From contig CAKZPN010000003.1 in NCBI GenBank assembly GCA_937139335.1, positions 1-35,276 of the forward strand: a DNA stretch of 35,276 nt. The letters are read 5' to 3'. Shown here piece after piece: positions 17,888 to 25,304 of this stretch (positions are counted from its first letter, which is position 1; the number at the start of each line of letters is the position of its first letter). Under the pieces are notes generated by a model that was not told the origin of the DNA, did not search any database, and saw only the letters and a list, made by a program, of their open reading frames with translations. The position numbers and the translations under genes were made by a program. Origin of the DNA: an uncultured Roseicyclus sp. (GTDB lineage Bacteria; Pseudomonadota; Alphaproteobacteria; Rhodobacterales; Rhodobacteraceae).

Positions 17888-18970
17888 GTGGCGGTGGCCT
17901 CGAGCTTTCCGCACGCGGTTTCCGCCCCGACGCCCGGCGACCGGCGGCGGGTCGGGCGGCGCATGGCCGTCGCACTCGTGCTCCTGCTCATCGTGGTCTC
18001 GGTCCTCAGCCTCGGCACCGGGGCGTCGAGCACCGGGCTCTGGCCCGTGATCGGGCAGGCCCTTCGGGGCGAGGAGATCGCGGTGCGCGACGCCATCATC
18101 CTCTTCGACATCCGCCTGCCCCGGCTCGCGCTCGGCATCCTCGTCGGCGCGGCGCTCGCCGTGTCGGGCGCGGTGATGCAGGGCCTCTTTCGCAACCCGC
18201 TGGCTGACCCCGGCCTTGTCGGTGTCGGCGCGGGCGCAGGCCTTGGCGCCATCGGGGCGATCGTGCTGGGCGCGACCCTGCCCGTGGCCCTGCGCGACTG
18301 GCTCGGCTACGCCCTCGTGCCAGTCGCGGCCTTCTTTGGCGGCTGGCTCACGACGATCCTCCTCTACCGGCTTTCCACCCATCGCGGGCGCACCTCGGTC
18401 GCGGTGATGCTCTTGGGTGGCATCGCCATCGCCGCACTGGCAGGCGCGCTGTCTGGCATCCTGATCTACCTGGCCGATGACACGCAGCTCCGCGACCTCA
18501 CCTTCTGGGGCCTCGGCTCGCTCGCCGGGGCGACATGGGACAAGGTCGCGGTCGCCGGTCCGTTGATCGTCGTCACGCTCGCCGCCACGCCGTTCCTCGC
18601 CCATGCCCTGAACGCGCTGGCGCTTGGCGAAGGCCCGGCGGCGCATCTGGGCATCCCGGTCCAGCGGATGAAGAACATCGCGATCCTGACCGTGGCCGCC
18701 GCCACCGGCGCAGCCGTCGCCGTCTCGGGCGGGATCGGCTTCGTCGGCATCGTGGTGCCGCACCTCCTGAGGCTCATCATCGGGCCGGATCACCGCTGGC
18801 TCCTGCCGAACGCGGCGCTCCTCGGGGCGATCCTGCTCATCCTTGCCGACATGATCGCGCGCAGCATCGTGGCGCCTGCCGAACTGCCCATCGGGATCGT
18901 GACCGCCACGCTCGGCGGGCCTTTCTTTCTCTGGATCCTGATGCGCAACCGCGGGTTGCTGGACCTTTGA
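17888..18970 (+). CDS. hmuU: Haem ABC transporter permease HmuU (FecCD family)
   Basis: This inner-membrane permease of about 360 residues has the many hydrophobic helices of FecCD proteins. Signature stretches are FDIRLPRLALGILVGAALAVSGAVMQGLFRNPLADP near the first third (positions around 18105-18210) and GGIGFVGIVVPHLLRL later. It moves haem across the inner membrane with HmuV. The GTG at 17888, with AGGG about 9 nt upstream, leaves a short basic cytoplasmic N-terminus before the first helix. An ATG at 17963 would start right at that helix and is possible. The stop overlaps the hmuV ATG. Confidence 0.92.
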   Translation: MAVASSFPHAVSAPTPGDRRRVGRRMAVALVLLLIVVSVLSLGTGASSTGLWPVIGQALRGEEIAVRDAIILFDIRLPRLALGILVGAALAVSGAVMQGLFRNPLADPGLVGVGAGAGLGAIGAIVLGATLPVALRDWLGYALVPVAAFFGGWLTTILLYRLSTHRGRTSVAVMLLGGIAIAALAGALSGILIYLADDTQLRDLTFWGLGSLAGATWDKVAVAGPLIVVTLAATPFLAHALNALALGEGPAAHLGIPVQRMKNIAILTVAAATGAAVAVSGGIGFVGIVVPHLLRLIIGPDHRWLLPNAALLGAILLILADMIARSIVAPAELPIGIVTATLGGPFFLWILMRNRGLLDL

Positions 18971-19752
18971 TGCTGCAGGCCTCCGATATCCGCGTCTCGC
19001 TGGCCGGCGCACCGGTCCTGAACGGGGCGGCGTTCGCGGCCGAGGCGGGCCAGATCACCGCCATCGTTGGCCCGAACGGGTCGGGCAAGACCACGCTCCT
19101 GCGCGCGATGACGCAGGACCTGCCCTATGACGGCACGATCACGCTCGACCGCGACGACATCGCCAGGGTTCCCGCGTGGAAGCTGGCGACGCGGCGCGCG
19201 GTGCTGCCGCAGGCGAGCCGCATCGCCTTTCCCTTCACCGTGCTCGAGATCGTGCGCCTCGGGCTGACGGCCCAGGGCGACGCGCCGGAAACCCGCGCCT
19301 CCGACGCCTTGGCGCGCGTCGGGCTGGCGGGGTTCGAGGGGCGGTTCTTTCAGGAACTGTCCGGCGGCGAACAACAGCGTGCGCAGCTTGCCCGCGTGCT
19401 GGTCCAGGTGTGGGAACCCGTCGGCCCCGACGGTCCGCGCTGGCTGTTTCTCGACGAACCTGTTGCCAGCCTCGACATCGGGCACCAGCTTGAGGTGATG
19501 GACCTGATGGCCGATTATGCCGCGCGCGGCGGCGGTGTCGTGGCGGTGATGCACGACCTGAACCTGACCGCGATCTACTCCGCCTCGGTCGCGATGCTGC
19601 TGGCCGGGCGCGTCGTGGCGCAAGGCGCGCCCGCCGAAGTGTTGACCGACGCCACCCTCAGCCGCGCCTATGGCTGCGACTTGCGCGTGAACGCGGCGCC
19701 GCCGCCGCCTGCAACCTTCCTGCTTCCCCACATGGCCCGCCGCGCGGGCTGA
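18970..19752 (+). CDS. hmuV: Haem ABC transporter ATPase HmuV
   Basis: This 260-residue ABC ATPase has Walker A GPNGSGKTT (about residues 34-42), signature LSGGEQQRAQLAR, Walker B WLFLDEP and the switch His in AVMHDLNLT. It powers haem import through HmuU. The ATG at 18970 shares one base with the hmuU stop (TGATG). The 3' neighbour, an IsdG-like enzyme, is 24 bp away and probably in the same transcript. Confidence 0.95.
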   Translation: MLQASDIRVSLAGAPVLNGAAFAAEAGQITAIVGPNGSGKTTLLRAMTQDLPYDGTITLDRDDIARVPAWKLATRRAVLPQASRIAFPFTVLEIVRLGLTAQGDAPETRASDALARVGLAGFEGRFFQELSGGEQQRAQLARVLVQVWEPVGPDGPRWLFLDEPVASLDIGHQLEVMDLMADYAARGGGVVAVMHDLNLTAIYSASVAMLLAGRVVAQGAPAEVLTDATLSRAYGCDLRVNAAPPPPATFLLPHMARRAG

Positions 19753-19776
19753 CTTACCCTGAAAGGAGACCCCCAG

Positions 19777-20106
19777 ATGTATCTTGCGATGAACCGCTTC
19801 ACCGTCCGCCCCGAGAATGCCGACGCCTTCGAGGCGCTGTGGCTCAACCGCGACAGCCACCTGAAGGACATGGAGGGCTTCGTCGAGTTCCACATGCTGA
19901 AGGGCGCACTGCGTGAGGATGGCACGATCCTCTTCGCGTCGCACACCGTGTGGGAGAGCGAAGACGCCTTCCGCGCCTGGACCCGGTCCGAGCAGTACCG
20001 CGCGGCCCATGCCAATGCGGGCGGCACCGGCAAGCTGCACGAGGGCCACCCGAATTTCGAGGGCTTCACCGCGATCCAGCACATCGCGAAATCCGCTGCC
20101 GCCTGA
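19777..20106 (+). CDS. IsdG/HmuQ-like haem-degrading monooxygenase
   Basis: This 109-residue dimeric alpha-beta barrel (ABM) protein aligns with IsdG. The catalytic triad Asn-Trp-His is visible as Asn6 (AMNRF), Trp68 (AFRAW) and His78 (RAAHAN), the same order and spacing as Asn7, Trp67, His77 of S. aureus IsdG. It should open haem in the cytoplasm to free iron. AAGGAG lies 9 nt before the ATG. It closes the hmuTUV run. It and HmuS give two different haem-handling proteins in the same locus. Exact products (biliverdin, staphylobilin-like or other) cannot be told. Confidence 0.83.
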   Translation: MYLAMNRFTVRPENADAFEALWLNRDSHLKDMEGFVEFHMLKGALREDGTILFASHTVWESEDAFRAWTRSEQYRAAHANAGGTGKLHEGHPNFEGFTAIQHIAKSAAA

Positions 20107-20127
20107 GCCACCGGCCAGCCGGACATG

Positions 20128-20162
20128 AAAAAAACCGCCGCGTGCCCAGGGCGCGCGGCGGT
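20128..20162 (-). terminator. Intrinsic terminator of the haem receptor gene
   Basis: ACCGCCGCG (20134-20142) and CGCGGCGGT (20154-20162) form a perfect 9-bp stem. Read on the minus strand, the hairpin lies 27 bp after the receptor stop and is followed by seven T (20128-20134 as A on the plus strand). That is a textbook Rho-independent terminator. On the plus strand the same stem, after the IsdG-like gene, lacks the T-run but may also act weakly. Confidence 0.85.
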
Positions 20163-20188
20163 CAGGTGTTCCGATCGCTACGACGGGA

Positions 20189-22183
20189 TCAGAAGGTGAA
20201 GCTGGCCGAGATCTCGATACTCCGCCCGGTCTGCGCGAGGCCGTTGGGATAGATCATGTACTGTTCGTCCAGCACGTTATCGAGGCCGATGCGGAAGGTG
20301 CCGCCGGCCAGCGCACCGCGCGTCGGCGCCCAGGTCGCGTAGAGGTCGAGAAGCTGGTAGGCCTCGCCCGCGGTGCCGCCCGCCGGCACGCGATCTTGTT
20401 CCGCGGCGAAGGTCGCGCGCGCGCCAAGCTCCCAATCGTCCCAGGGCCGCAGGCCGGCTTCCAGCGTCAGCCGGTCCTGCGGGATCGAGCCGAGCCAGCC
20501 GCCCGCGTCGTTCTCGCCCCGCGCGATGCCGAGGCCACCGCCAAGGAACCACGTCTCGGCGTCGTAGTCGACCTCGGCCTCGAAACCCCAGAGCGTCGCG
20601 CTGTCTACATTGGAGAAGGTAGTGGTGCCGCCGAAGATATTGACCTCCTGTTCGATGTAGTTGTCGACCGAGGCGTAGTAGACGTTAGCGCCGAAACTCA
20701 GCCGGTCGCCGCCGCGGAACACGTCAGCCGCGTCAAAGCGGGTGCCGATCTCGACCTGGGTCGATTCCTCGGGCTCGAGGTTCGGGTTCGGCACGAAGAA
20801 GTTGTCGGGGACCGGCCCGCCGCCGGGGAAATGCAGGCCGCTGTTGTAAAGCTCGGTCAGCGACGGCGCGCGGAAGGCCCGCGAGACGTTGCCGAAGACC
20901 TGCCAGTTCTGGTTCGGCCGGTAGCTGATCCCGATGCGGGGCGACACGAACTCTTCTTCGGCCACGGCGAGCGCCGGATCGTTCGGGTCACGCTCGTAGC
21001 TGTCGAAACGGACGCCCGCGATCAGGTCGAGACCTTCGGTCAGGCCCACGGTGGCCTCGGCGAAAACGCCGACCGTCGTCGCCTCGGCATTGGGGAAGGC
21101 CAGCCTGGGCACGCCGTCGCGCAGGCCTTCCTGCGTGTCGCGGAACATCTCGAACCCGTAGACGAGCTCGATGGGCAGCGTGGTTCCCAGGCTCGACCGG
21201 TTCACGACCTCGAGGCCGACGGTGTCATAGCGCGTCTCGTCGAGGCGGGGTGCGGACACGCGCGACTCGGTGATTTCGAGGCGGTTGGCGTAGAACAGCA
21301 CCGACAGGTCGACCCAGTCGTTGCCGGTGGGCGCGTAATCCCAGCTCAGCCGGAAATCCTGCACGTCGGCCTCACGGTCAACGACGGGATTGGACGTGCT
21401 GGGTCCGGCATTGGAGTTCGAGGGCACCAGCGTGTCGTCGCGGTAGATCGAATAGCTCAGCTCGATCCGGTGGTCGGCGTTCGGCTCGAACCCGAGTTTG
21501 ATCATGCCGTTGCCCTGGTCGATCTCGGAGAAGGGCACGCTGGTTCCGTCGCCCGATTCCAGCGCTTCGGTGACGCTGCGCCCGCCCAGAAACAGCAGCG
21601 CGTCCCACGCGCCCCAGTCGGCATAGACCGTGCTCGACCCGCTCACCTCCCCGCCGTTCGAGCCGTAGCCCAGCGTCACGCGCCCGCCCATGGTCTGGCC
21701 GGGGGCCAGCAGGTCGGCGGCATCGACCGTCTCGACCGAGATCACGCCGCCCAGCGCACCCGACCCGAACAGCGTCGAGCCACCGCCGCGCACCACCTCG
21801 ACCCGCTGCACCAGCGCCGGGTCGACGAAGAATCGGCCACGGTGGCCCTGGCTGAAATTGAACCGCCCGCCGTCGAAGCGCAGCACGATCTGGTCGTCGG
21901 TGAAGCCGCGTATGTTCGGCTCCTGCGACAGGCCGCGCGGGCCGCCGCCGATGCTGACGCCGGGGATATCGCCGATCAGCTCCTCGAAGGTGCCGGCCTG
22001 GCGATTCTCCAGCTCTTCGCCCTCGCGCACGGTGACGGCCACCGGCGTGTCGAGCAGCGCGCGGTCGTCGCGAAAGGCCGAACCGAGCAGGATCGGGTCA
22101 AGGGTGAAACCAAGCTCCTGGGCCCCGACCGGACCGCTGACGGCGGCCAGCGCCGTGGTGAGCAATAGAATGCGTCTTTTCAT
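20189..22183 (-). CDS. hmuR: TonB-dependent haem/haemoglobin outer-membrane receptor
   Basis: This 664-residue receptor has a signal peptide (about 1-22). A plug domain (GTFEELIGDIPGVSIGGG, NIRGFTDDQIVLRFDGGRFN, VEVVRGGGSTLFGSGALGGV) precedes a 22-strand barrel ending in Phe (SFTF). The haem-receptor FRAP box (FRAPSLTELY, about residue 437) and NPNL box (NPNLEPEE, about 467) are both present, with a His in between (SGLHFPGG). His114 in the plug (QGHRGRFFVDP) matches the second haem-binding His of the HemR family by position. The promoter region lies in the 139-bp gap to tonB and an intrinsic terminator follows the gene. It should import haem, using the TonB-ExbBD genes just upstream. The symbol follows roseobacter usage. 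Confidence 0.92.
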   Translation of the reverse strand: MKRRILLLTTALAAVSGPVGAQELGFTLDPILLGSAFRDDRALLDTPVAVTVREGEELENRQAGTFEELIGDIPGVSIGGGPRGLSQEPNIRGFTDDQIVLRFDGGRFNFSQGHRGRFFVDPALVQRVEVVRGGGSTLFGSGALGGVISVETVDAADLLAPGQTMGGRVTLGYGSNGGEVSGSSTVYADWGAWDALLFLGGRSVTEALESGDGTSVPFSEIDQGNGMIKLGFEPNADHRIELSYSIYRDDTLVPSNSNAGPSTSNPVVDREADVQDFRLSWDYAPTGNDWVDLSVLFYANRLEITESRVSAPRLDETRYDTVGLEVVNRSSLGTTLPIELVYGFEMFRDTQEGLRDGVPRLAFPNAEATTVGVFAEATVGLTEGLDLIAGVRFDSYERDPNDPALAVAEEEFVSPRIGISYRPNQNWQVFGNVSRAFRAPSLTELYNSGLHFPGGGPVPDNFFVPNPNLEPEESTQVEIGTRFDAADVFRGGDRLSFGANVYYASVDNYIEQEVNIFGGTTTFSNVDSATLWGFEAEVDYDAETWFLGGGLGIARGENDAGGWLGSIPQDRLTLEAGLRPWDDWELGARATFAAEQDRVPAGGTAGEAYQLLDLYATWAPTRGALAGGTFRIGLDNVLDEQYMIYPNGLAQTGRSIEISASFTF

Positions 22184-22285
22184 GATATCCCCATGTCATT
22201 GGCAGGATTGGCGTCTGGTCGCGAGCCTGCCGACATGGGTGGGAAGCGCCTGTTCTGGTGCTGCGGTATGATTCCCAAGTCTTTT

Positions 22286-22291
22286 TGTCAA
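22286..22291 (-). promoter_or_regulatory. Putative -35 element of the haem receptor gene
   Basis: On the minus strand TTGACA (plus TGTCAA 22286-22291) lies about 100 bp before the receptor start. The sequence 17 nt downstream is a poor -10 (TACCGC), so the promoter may need an activator or the -10 may be elsewhere. The same AATnCTTGACA-like text occurs in the promoter of the exbB operon (25233-25243), suggesting common control. Confidence 0.35.
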
Positions 22292-22322
22292 GTATTCGAA
22301 AGCGCCGGTTTGCCGCTCGGCG

Positions 22323-23267
22323 TCAACGCCCCTGAACTGTGACATTGAAACTACGCTGCGCGCCCGGTGGCGGCGCCGGAAAGGGCGCGGCCCCGTGCAC
22401 ATGCGACACCGCGATCTGGTCGAACTCGGCACTGCCGGAGGACCGGGCGACGACGACCGAGGCCAGCCCGCCGCCGGGCGCAATCGTGAAAGTGACGACG
22501 GTTTCGCCGTTGAACCGCGCGCTGGGGCGGCGCAGGCGCGACAGGTGCCGGTTGACCTGCTGCGGGTAGGCGGCCGCCGCGCGACCGTCGCTGGCGCTTT
22601 GCGCGGCGCCGCCCTGGGCCGATTGCGCCGCATTGCCTTGCGCATTGCCGGTGGTCTGGCCCGCACGGCTGTCCTGCGCGGCCGACCCGGTGGGGGCCTG
22701 CTGCGCAGGCGGCTCCCGGCGCGGCGCCTCGACAACCTGCGCGGGCCGCTCGCCGCGCGGTTGCGGGCGCGGCGTGTCGGCATCGGGCGTCTGCACCTCC
22801 GGCCCCGATTGCGCGACGATGCGGTCGGGGGGGGCCGGGGCGGTCTCCTCGGGCGGGGCGGCTTGCGTGGTGATTTCGGGCGGCGTCGGGGCGGTCGGCA
22901 CGATGGCGGGTGTATTCGGCACCACCGGCACGGCGGCGGGTGTTGTCTCGGTCGGCATCGGCTCGGCGGGCGGCGTCGCCTCTGCCGTGAGCGGCTCGCT
23001 CACGGGCGCCGTCGCTGGCGTCACCTCCGGGGTCGGCGCCTGCGTCGTCTCGGGGGGCGTGACCGGCTCGGTCTCGCTCACCTGCTCGGACGGAGTCAGG
23101 CGCCCGGCCACGGCGTCCTCGAAACTGTTGCCGATCATGGCCAGCTGCGCCGGCCCGCCTTCCAGCGACCGCGCCGGTTCGGGCGCCAGCGCGATCAGCC
23201 CGCTGGCATGCACCCCGACCGAGACCGCGAGGGCGGAGGCTGCCACGGCGAACGCCCGCCGGGTCAT
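22323..23267 (-). CDS. tonB: Energy transducer TonB
   Basis: This 314-residue protein has an N-terminal membrane helix (AVAASALAVSVGVHASGLIAL) with the S16-x3-H20 motif needed for coupling to ExbB/ExbD. A long Pro/Thr/Glu-rich spacer (about 50-165) could span the periplasm, followed by a Gln/Ala/Gly-rich linker. The C-terminal TonB domain (YPQQVNRHLSRLRRPSARF, then VVTFTIAPGGGLASVVVARSSG) would touch the receptor's TonB box. It is last in the operon and overlaps the upstream exbD by 4 bp. Its neighbour receptor is the likely client. Confidence 0.9.
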   Translation of the reverse strand: MTRRAFAVAASALAVSVGVHASGLIALAPEPARSLEGGPAQLAMIGNSFEDAVAGRLTPSEQVSETEPVTPPETTQAPTPEVTPATAPVSEPLTAEATPPAEPMPTETTPAAVPVVPNTPAIVPTAPTPPEITTQAAPPEETAPAPPDRIVAQSGPEVQTPDADTPRPQPRGERPAQVVEAPRREPPAQQAPTGSAAQDSRAGQTTGNAQGNAAQSAQGGAAQSASDGRAAAAYPQQVNRHLSRLRRPSARFNGETVVTFTIAPGGGLASVVVARSSGSAEFDQIAVSHVHGAAPFPAPPPGAQRSFNVTVQGR

Positions 23268-23659
23268 TCCAGCCCCCTCTCGGTGACGATCCAGATTTCC
23301 TCCGCCCCCGCCGCCCGCAGGTTCATAGCGATCTCGACCAGCCGCCGCGCAGGCAACGCGCGGTCGGGGACAAGGCGCAGGGCAACCGGCCCGCTTTCCT
23401 CGTTCAGCCGCGCGGCGAGGTAGGCCTCGGAGGTGATCTCGGCCCCGCGATAGAACAGCGTCCCGTCGGCCCGGATCACCGCCGCGTCGGGCGGCGCGCG
23501 GCCGTCGATCCGCGCGGCTTCCACCAGCTCCACGCTCCGGTCGAGCGAGGGGGCGATGGCGGCCGCAACCAGGAAGAACACCAGCATCAGGAACACGATG
23601 TTGATGAGCGCGATCATCGGCTCTGCACGGCGGCGTGTGCGGATGGGGGCAAGGGCCAT
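23264..23659 (-). CDS. exbD: ExbD-like protein with Asn in place of the membrane Asp
   Basis: This 131-residue ExbD/TolR family protein has a cytoplasmic basic N-terminus, one membrane helix (MIALINIVFLMLVFFLVAA, about 15-33) and a periplasmic domain. In the sister gene just upstream the helix reads SLIDIIFLLLLFFML with Asp20. Here Asn20 stands at that place. The Asp is the proton-carrying residue of ExbD (Asp25 in E. coli), so this copy should not be able to cycle a proton alone. It lies between the canonical exbD and tonB, so it could form a mixed ExbD pair. The domain is otherwise intact. Confidence 0.85.
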   Translation of the reverse strand: MALAPIRTRRRAEPMIALINIVFLMLVFFLVAAAIAPSLDRSVELVEAARIDGRAPPDAAVIRADGTLFYRGAEITSEAYLAARLNEESGPVALRLVPDRALPARRLVEIAMNLRAAGAEEIWIVTERGLE

Positions 23660-23663
23660 GGCG

Positions 23664-24053
23664 CTATCCCAGGACGGCGACGGTCAGCCAGGTCTCGCCG
23701 CGCAAGCTTGCCAGCAGATCGACCAACGCCTGCGACGTCACCTCGGCATCGAGCGTGACCAGCAGCGCCACGGTTTCGCCCGCGGCTTCCGCCTCGAACG
23801 GCTCCAGCGCGGCGGGCAGGTCGGCAAGGGTCAGGCTCTGACCGTTCAGGCGCAGCGCCTCCTCCGACAGCTGCAGGAAGATCGGCGGCGGCCCGCCCTC
23901 GGCCGGCCCCGCGCTGGCGTTCATCAGCGGCAACTCCGCGAAGCGCGTGAAGGTCGAGCTCAGCATGAAGAACAAGAGCAGCAGGAAGATGATGTCGATC
24001 AGCGAGGTCAGCGTGACGGGCCGACGTTGCCAGACCCGCCGGTCAACCGGCAT
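23664..24053 (-). CDS. exbD: ExbD biopolymer transport protein (canonical)
   Basis: This 129-residue ExbD has the membrane helix TSLIDIIFLLLLFFMLSS with the conserved Asp20, followed by a periplasmic domain (RLNGQSLTLADLPAALEPF). With ExbB it forms the proton-driven motor for TonB. The ATG at 24053 overlaps the 3' end of exbB by 11 bp and gives the normal short N-terminus; the open frame continues upstream without similarity. It is 4 bp from the second exbD-like gene. Confidence 0.9.
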   Translation of the reverse strand: MPVDRRVWQRRPVTLTSLIDIIFLLLLFFMLSSTFTRFAELPLMNASAGPAEGGPPPIFLQLSEEALRLNGQSLTLADLPAALEPFEAEAAGETVALLVTLDAEVTSQALVDLLASLRGETWLTVAVLG

Positions 24054-24717
24054 GGGCCAGCCCCCCGATGGGCGGCAGGACGCTCTGCCGTGTGGCGGCC
24101 TGCGGCGGCAGCGGGTGGAACAGCGCCTCGAGCGCCTCGTCCGCCTTCGCCCGTTCGTGCGCCGCGCGGCTCTCGAACCAGGTGAGCAGCAGCGAGGTCG
24201 GCATGGCGACAGCAAGCCCAGCAGCCGTGGTCAACAGCGCGACCCAGATGCCGCCCGCGAGAACCGAGGGATCGACGGCATCGCCCGCATCCTGCAAGGC
24301 GCGGAAGGCGTCGATCATGCCCAGCACCGTCCCGAACAGGCCCAGCAGCGGCGCGACCTGCGCGATGCTGTCGAGCAGGCGAAACCCGCGTTCCACGAGG
24401 GCCAGGCGTGCCTCGGCCATGGCAATTAGACGCGGCTTAAGGCTTTCGTCACCGTCAAGCGCCGCGCGCAGGATCGGGGCAAGATGGCTGCGGCTGGAGT
24501 CGAGGTCCGCCATGGCCCTTGCGCGGTCGCCGGCATCGCAGGCCTCCAGCGCCCGGCCGATCGCCGCGTGCCGCCCGACGCCCAGCGCCTGAAATTGCCA
24601 GAGCTTGAACAGCACGACCGTCAGCACCAGCACCGACAGGAACAACAGGAGCGCAATCACCGGCCCGCCCAGGTCGATCAGCGCGGTGAGGCGGGTGGAC
24701 AGCAGGTCGAGATCCAT
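24043..24717 (-). CDS. exbB: ExbB/MotA-TolQ family proton channel
   Basis: This 224-residue protein has three membrane helices: GGPVIALLLFLSVLVLTVVLF near the start, then after a long cytoplasmic loop APLLGLFGTVLGMIDAF and VLAGGIWVALLTTAAGLAVAMPTSLLL. The last two carry the Thr/Ser and Gly positions of the proton path (LFGTVLGMI, LLTTAAGLAVA). The ATG at 24717 shares one base with the stop of the upstream small gene (TGATG), so translation is coupled. It drives TonB with the two ExbD proteins. Confidence 0.93.
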   Translation of the reverse strand: MDLDLLSTRLTALIDLGGPVIALLLFLSVLVLTVVLFKLWQFQALGVGRHAAIGRALEACDAGDRARAMADLDSSRSHLAPILRAALDGDESLKPRLIAMAEARLALVERGFRLLDSIAQVAPLLGLFGTVLGMIDAFRALQDAGDAVDPSVLAGGIWVALLTTAAGLAVAMPTSLLLTWFESRAAHERAKADEALEALFHPLPPQAATRQSVLPPIGGLAHAG

Positions 24718-25124
24718 CAGCCGATCACCTCCACCTCGGTCCGCGTCCCCAGTTCCAGCGCATCGCTGCAGCCCTCGGCCGCGCCACACTCGGTGACACC
24801 GTTGATCAGCACCCGGCCAAGTGTCTCGCATGCCAGCCCCGGCACATCGAACTGGCGCACGCGCGGGATGCCGGCGGGCAATGCGCCGAAATCGAACAGC
24901 GTCAGCCGCTCCACCCGGCCCTCGGTGTCGATCAGCACGGTTTCCAGCGACAGCGCGTCGAGGTCTTCGCCCAGCGCGTTCTCGGCCATGAAGGTCAGGC
25001 GGCAGGCACCCTCCAGCGCGTCGATCCGGTTAAGTTCGAGCGACAGGCGCGGGGCGGTGTCCTCCTGCGCCAGCGCGGGCGCGGCGAGCAGAAGGCAGGC
25101 AAGGGCACAGGCGGGAAGGCGCAT
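24717..25124 (-). CDS. Small periplasmic protein, first gene of the exbB-exbD-exbD-tonB operon
   Basis: This 135-residue protein has a signal peptide (MRLPACALACLLLAAPALAQ). The mature part contains RLSLELNRIDALEGACRLTF, then LTLFDFGALPAGIPRVRQFD, and several Cys (in GACRL, GLACET, VTECGAAEGCSD), which could form two disulfides. I did not recognise a named domain. I have a faint memory of similar proteins beside exbB in other roseobacters, which I cannot check. The ATG at 25124 with GGAG five nt upstream is preferred; an in-frame GTG at 25130 is possible. It is coupled to exbB (TGATG), so it probably serves the same TonB system, in the periplasm. Confidence 0.7.
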   Translation of the reverse strand: MRLPACALACLLLAAPALAQEDTAPRLSLELNRIDALEGACRLTFMAENALGEDLDALSLETVLIDTEGRVERLTLFDFGALPAGIPRVRQFDVPGLACETLGRVLINGVTECGAAEGCSDALELGTRTEVEVIG

Positions 25125-25185
25125 GATCACTCCGGGTCAGGGACTATCGACGGGGGTCTGGCTGGCACCGGATCGGGCTTGCGCG

Positions 25186-25205
25186 AAGAGGGGCGCACCC
25201 CTCTT
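25186..25205. promoter_or_regulatory. Hairpin in the 5' leader of the exbB operon
   Basis: AAGAGGGG (25186-25193) and CCCCTCTT (25198-25205) form a perfect 8-bp stem with the 4-nt loop CGCA. It falls just downstream of the proposed minus-strand -10 (25210-25215), so it would be at the very 5' end of the exbB operon mRNA. There it may protect the RNA or act in regulation. Confidence 0.45.
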
Positions 25206-25209
25206 GCGT

Positions 25210-25247
25210 CTGATACGAAAGCCGATAAAAACTGTCAAGAATTGCCA
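25210..25247. promoter_or_regulatory. Overlapping promoter/operator between exbB operon and hmuS
   Basis: On the minus strand TTGACA (25233-25238) is followed by a 17-nt spacer and TATCAG (25210-25215), a good promoter for the small gene-exbB-exbD-exbD-tonB operon. On the plus strand TTGCGT (25204-25209), 16 nt, TAAAAA (25226-25231) is a weaker candidate for hmuS. The near-palindrome TGTCAA-GAA-TTGCCA (25233-25247) covers the minus -35 and is a good candidate for an iron-responsive repressor site. The protein is not known. Confidence 0.5.
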
Positions 25248-25304
25248 GGTCCGCGCGTAAGCGCCTACCCCGCCCCGATCCCGAACCCCAGACAGGTGAG
25301 CGAC

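Noticed and set aside
20396..22168. A 590-residue plus-strand frame opposite the haem receptor
   Set aside because: Shadow of the receptor gene, which has signal peptide, plug, FRAP/NPNL boxes and terminal Phe.
22263..22291. A full sigma-70 promoter for the haem receptor
   Set aside because: The -35 TTGACA is good but the -10 at 17 nt is TACCGC; only the -35 is reported.
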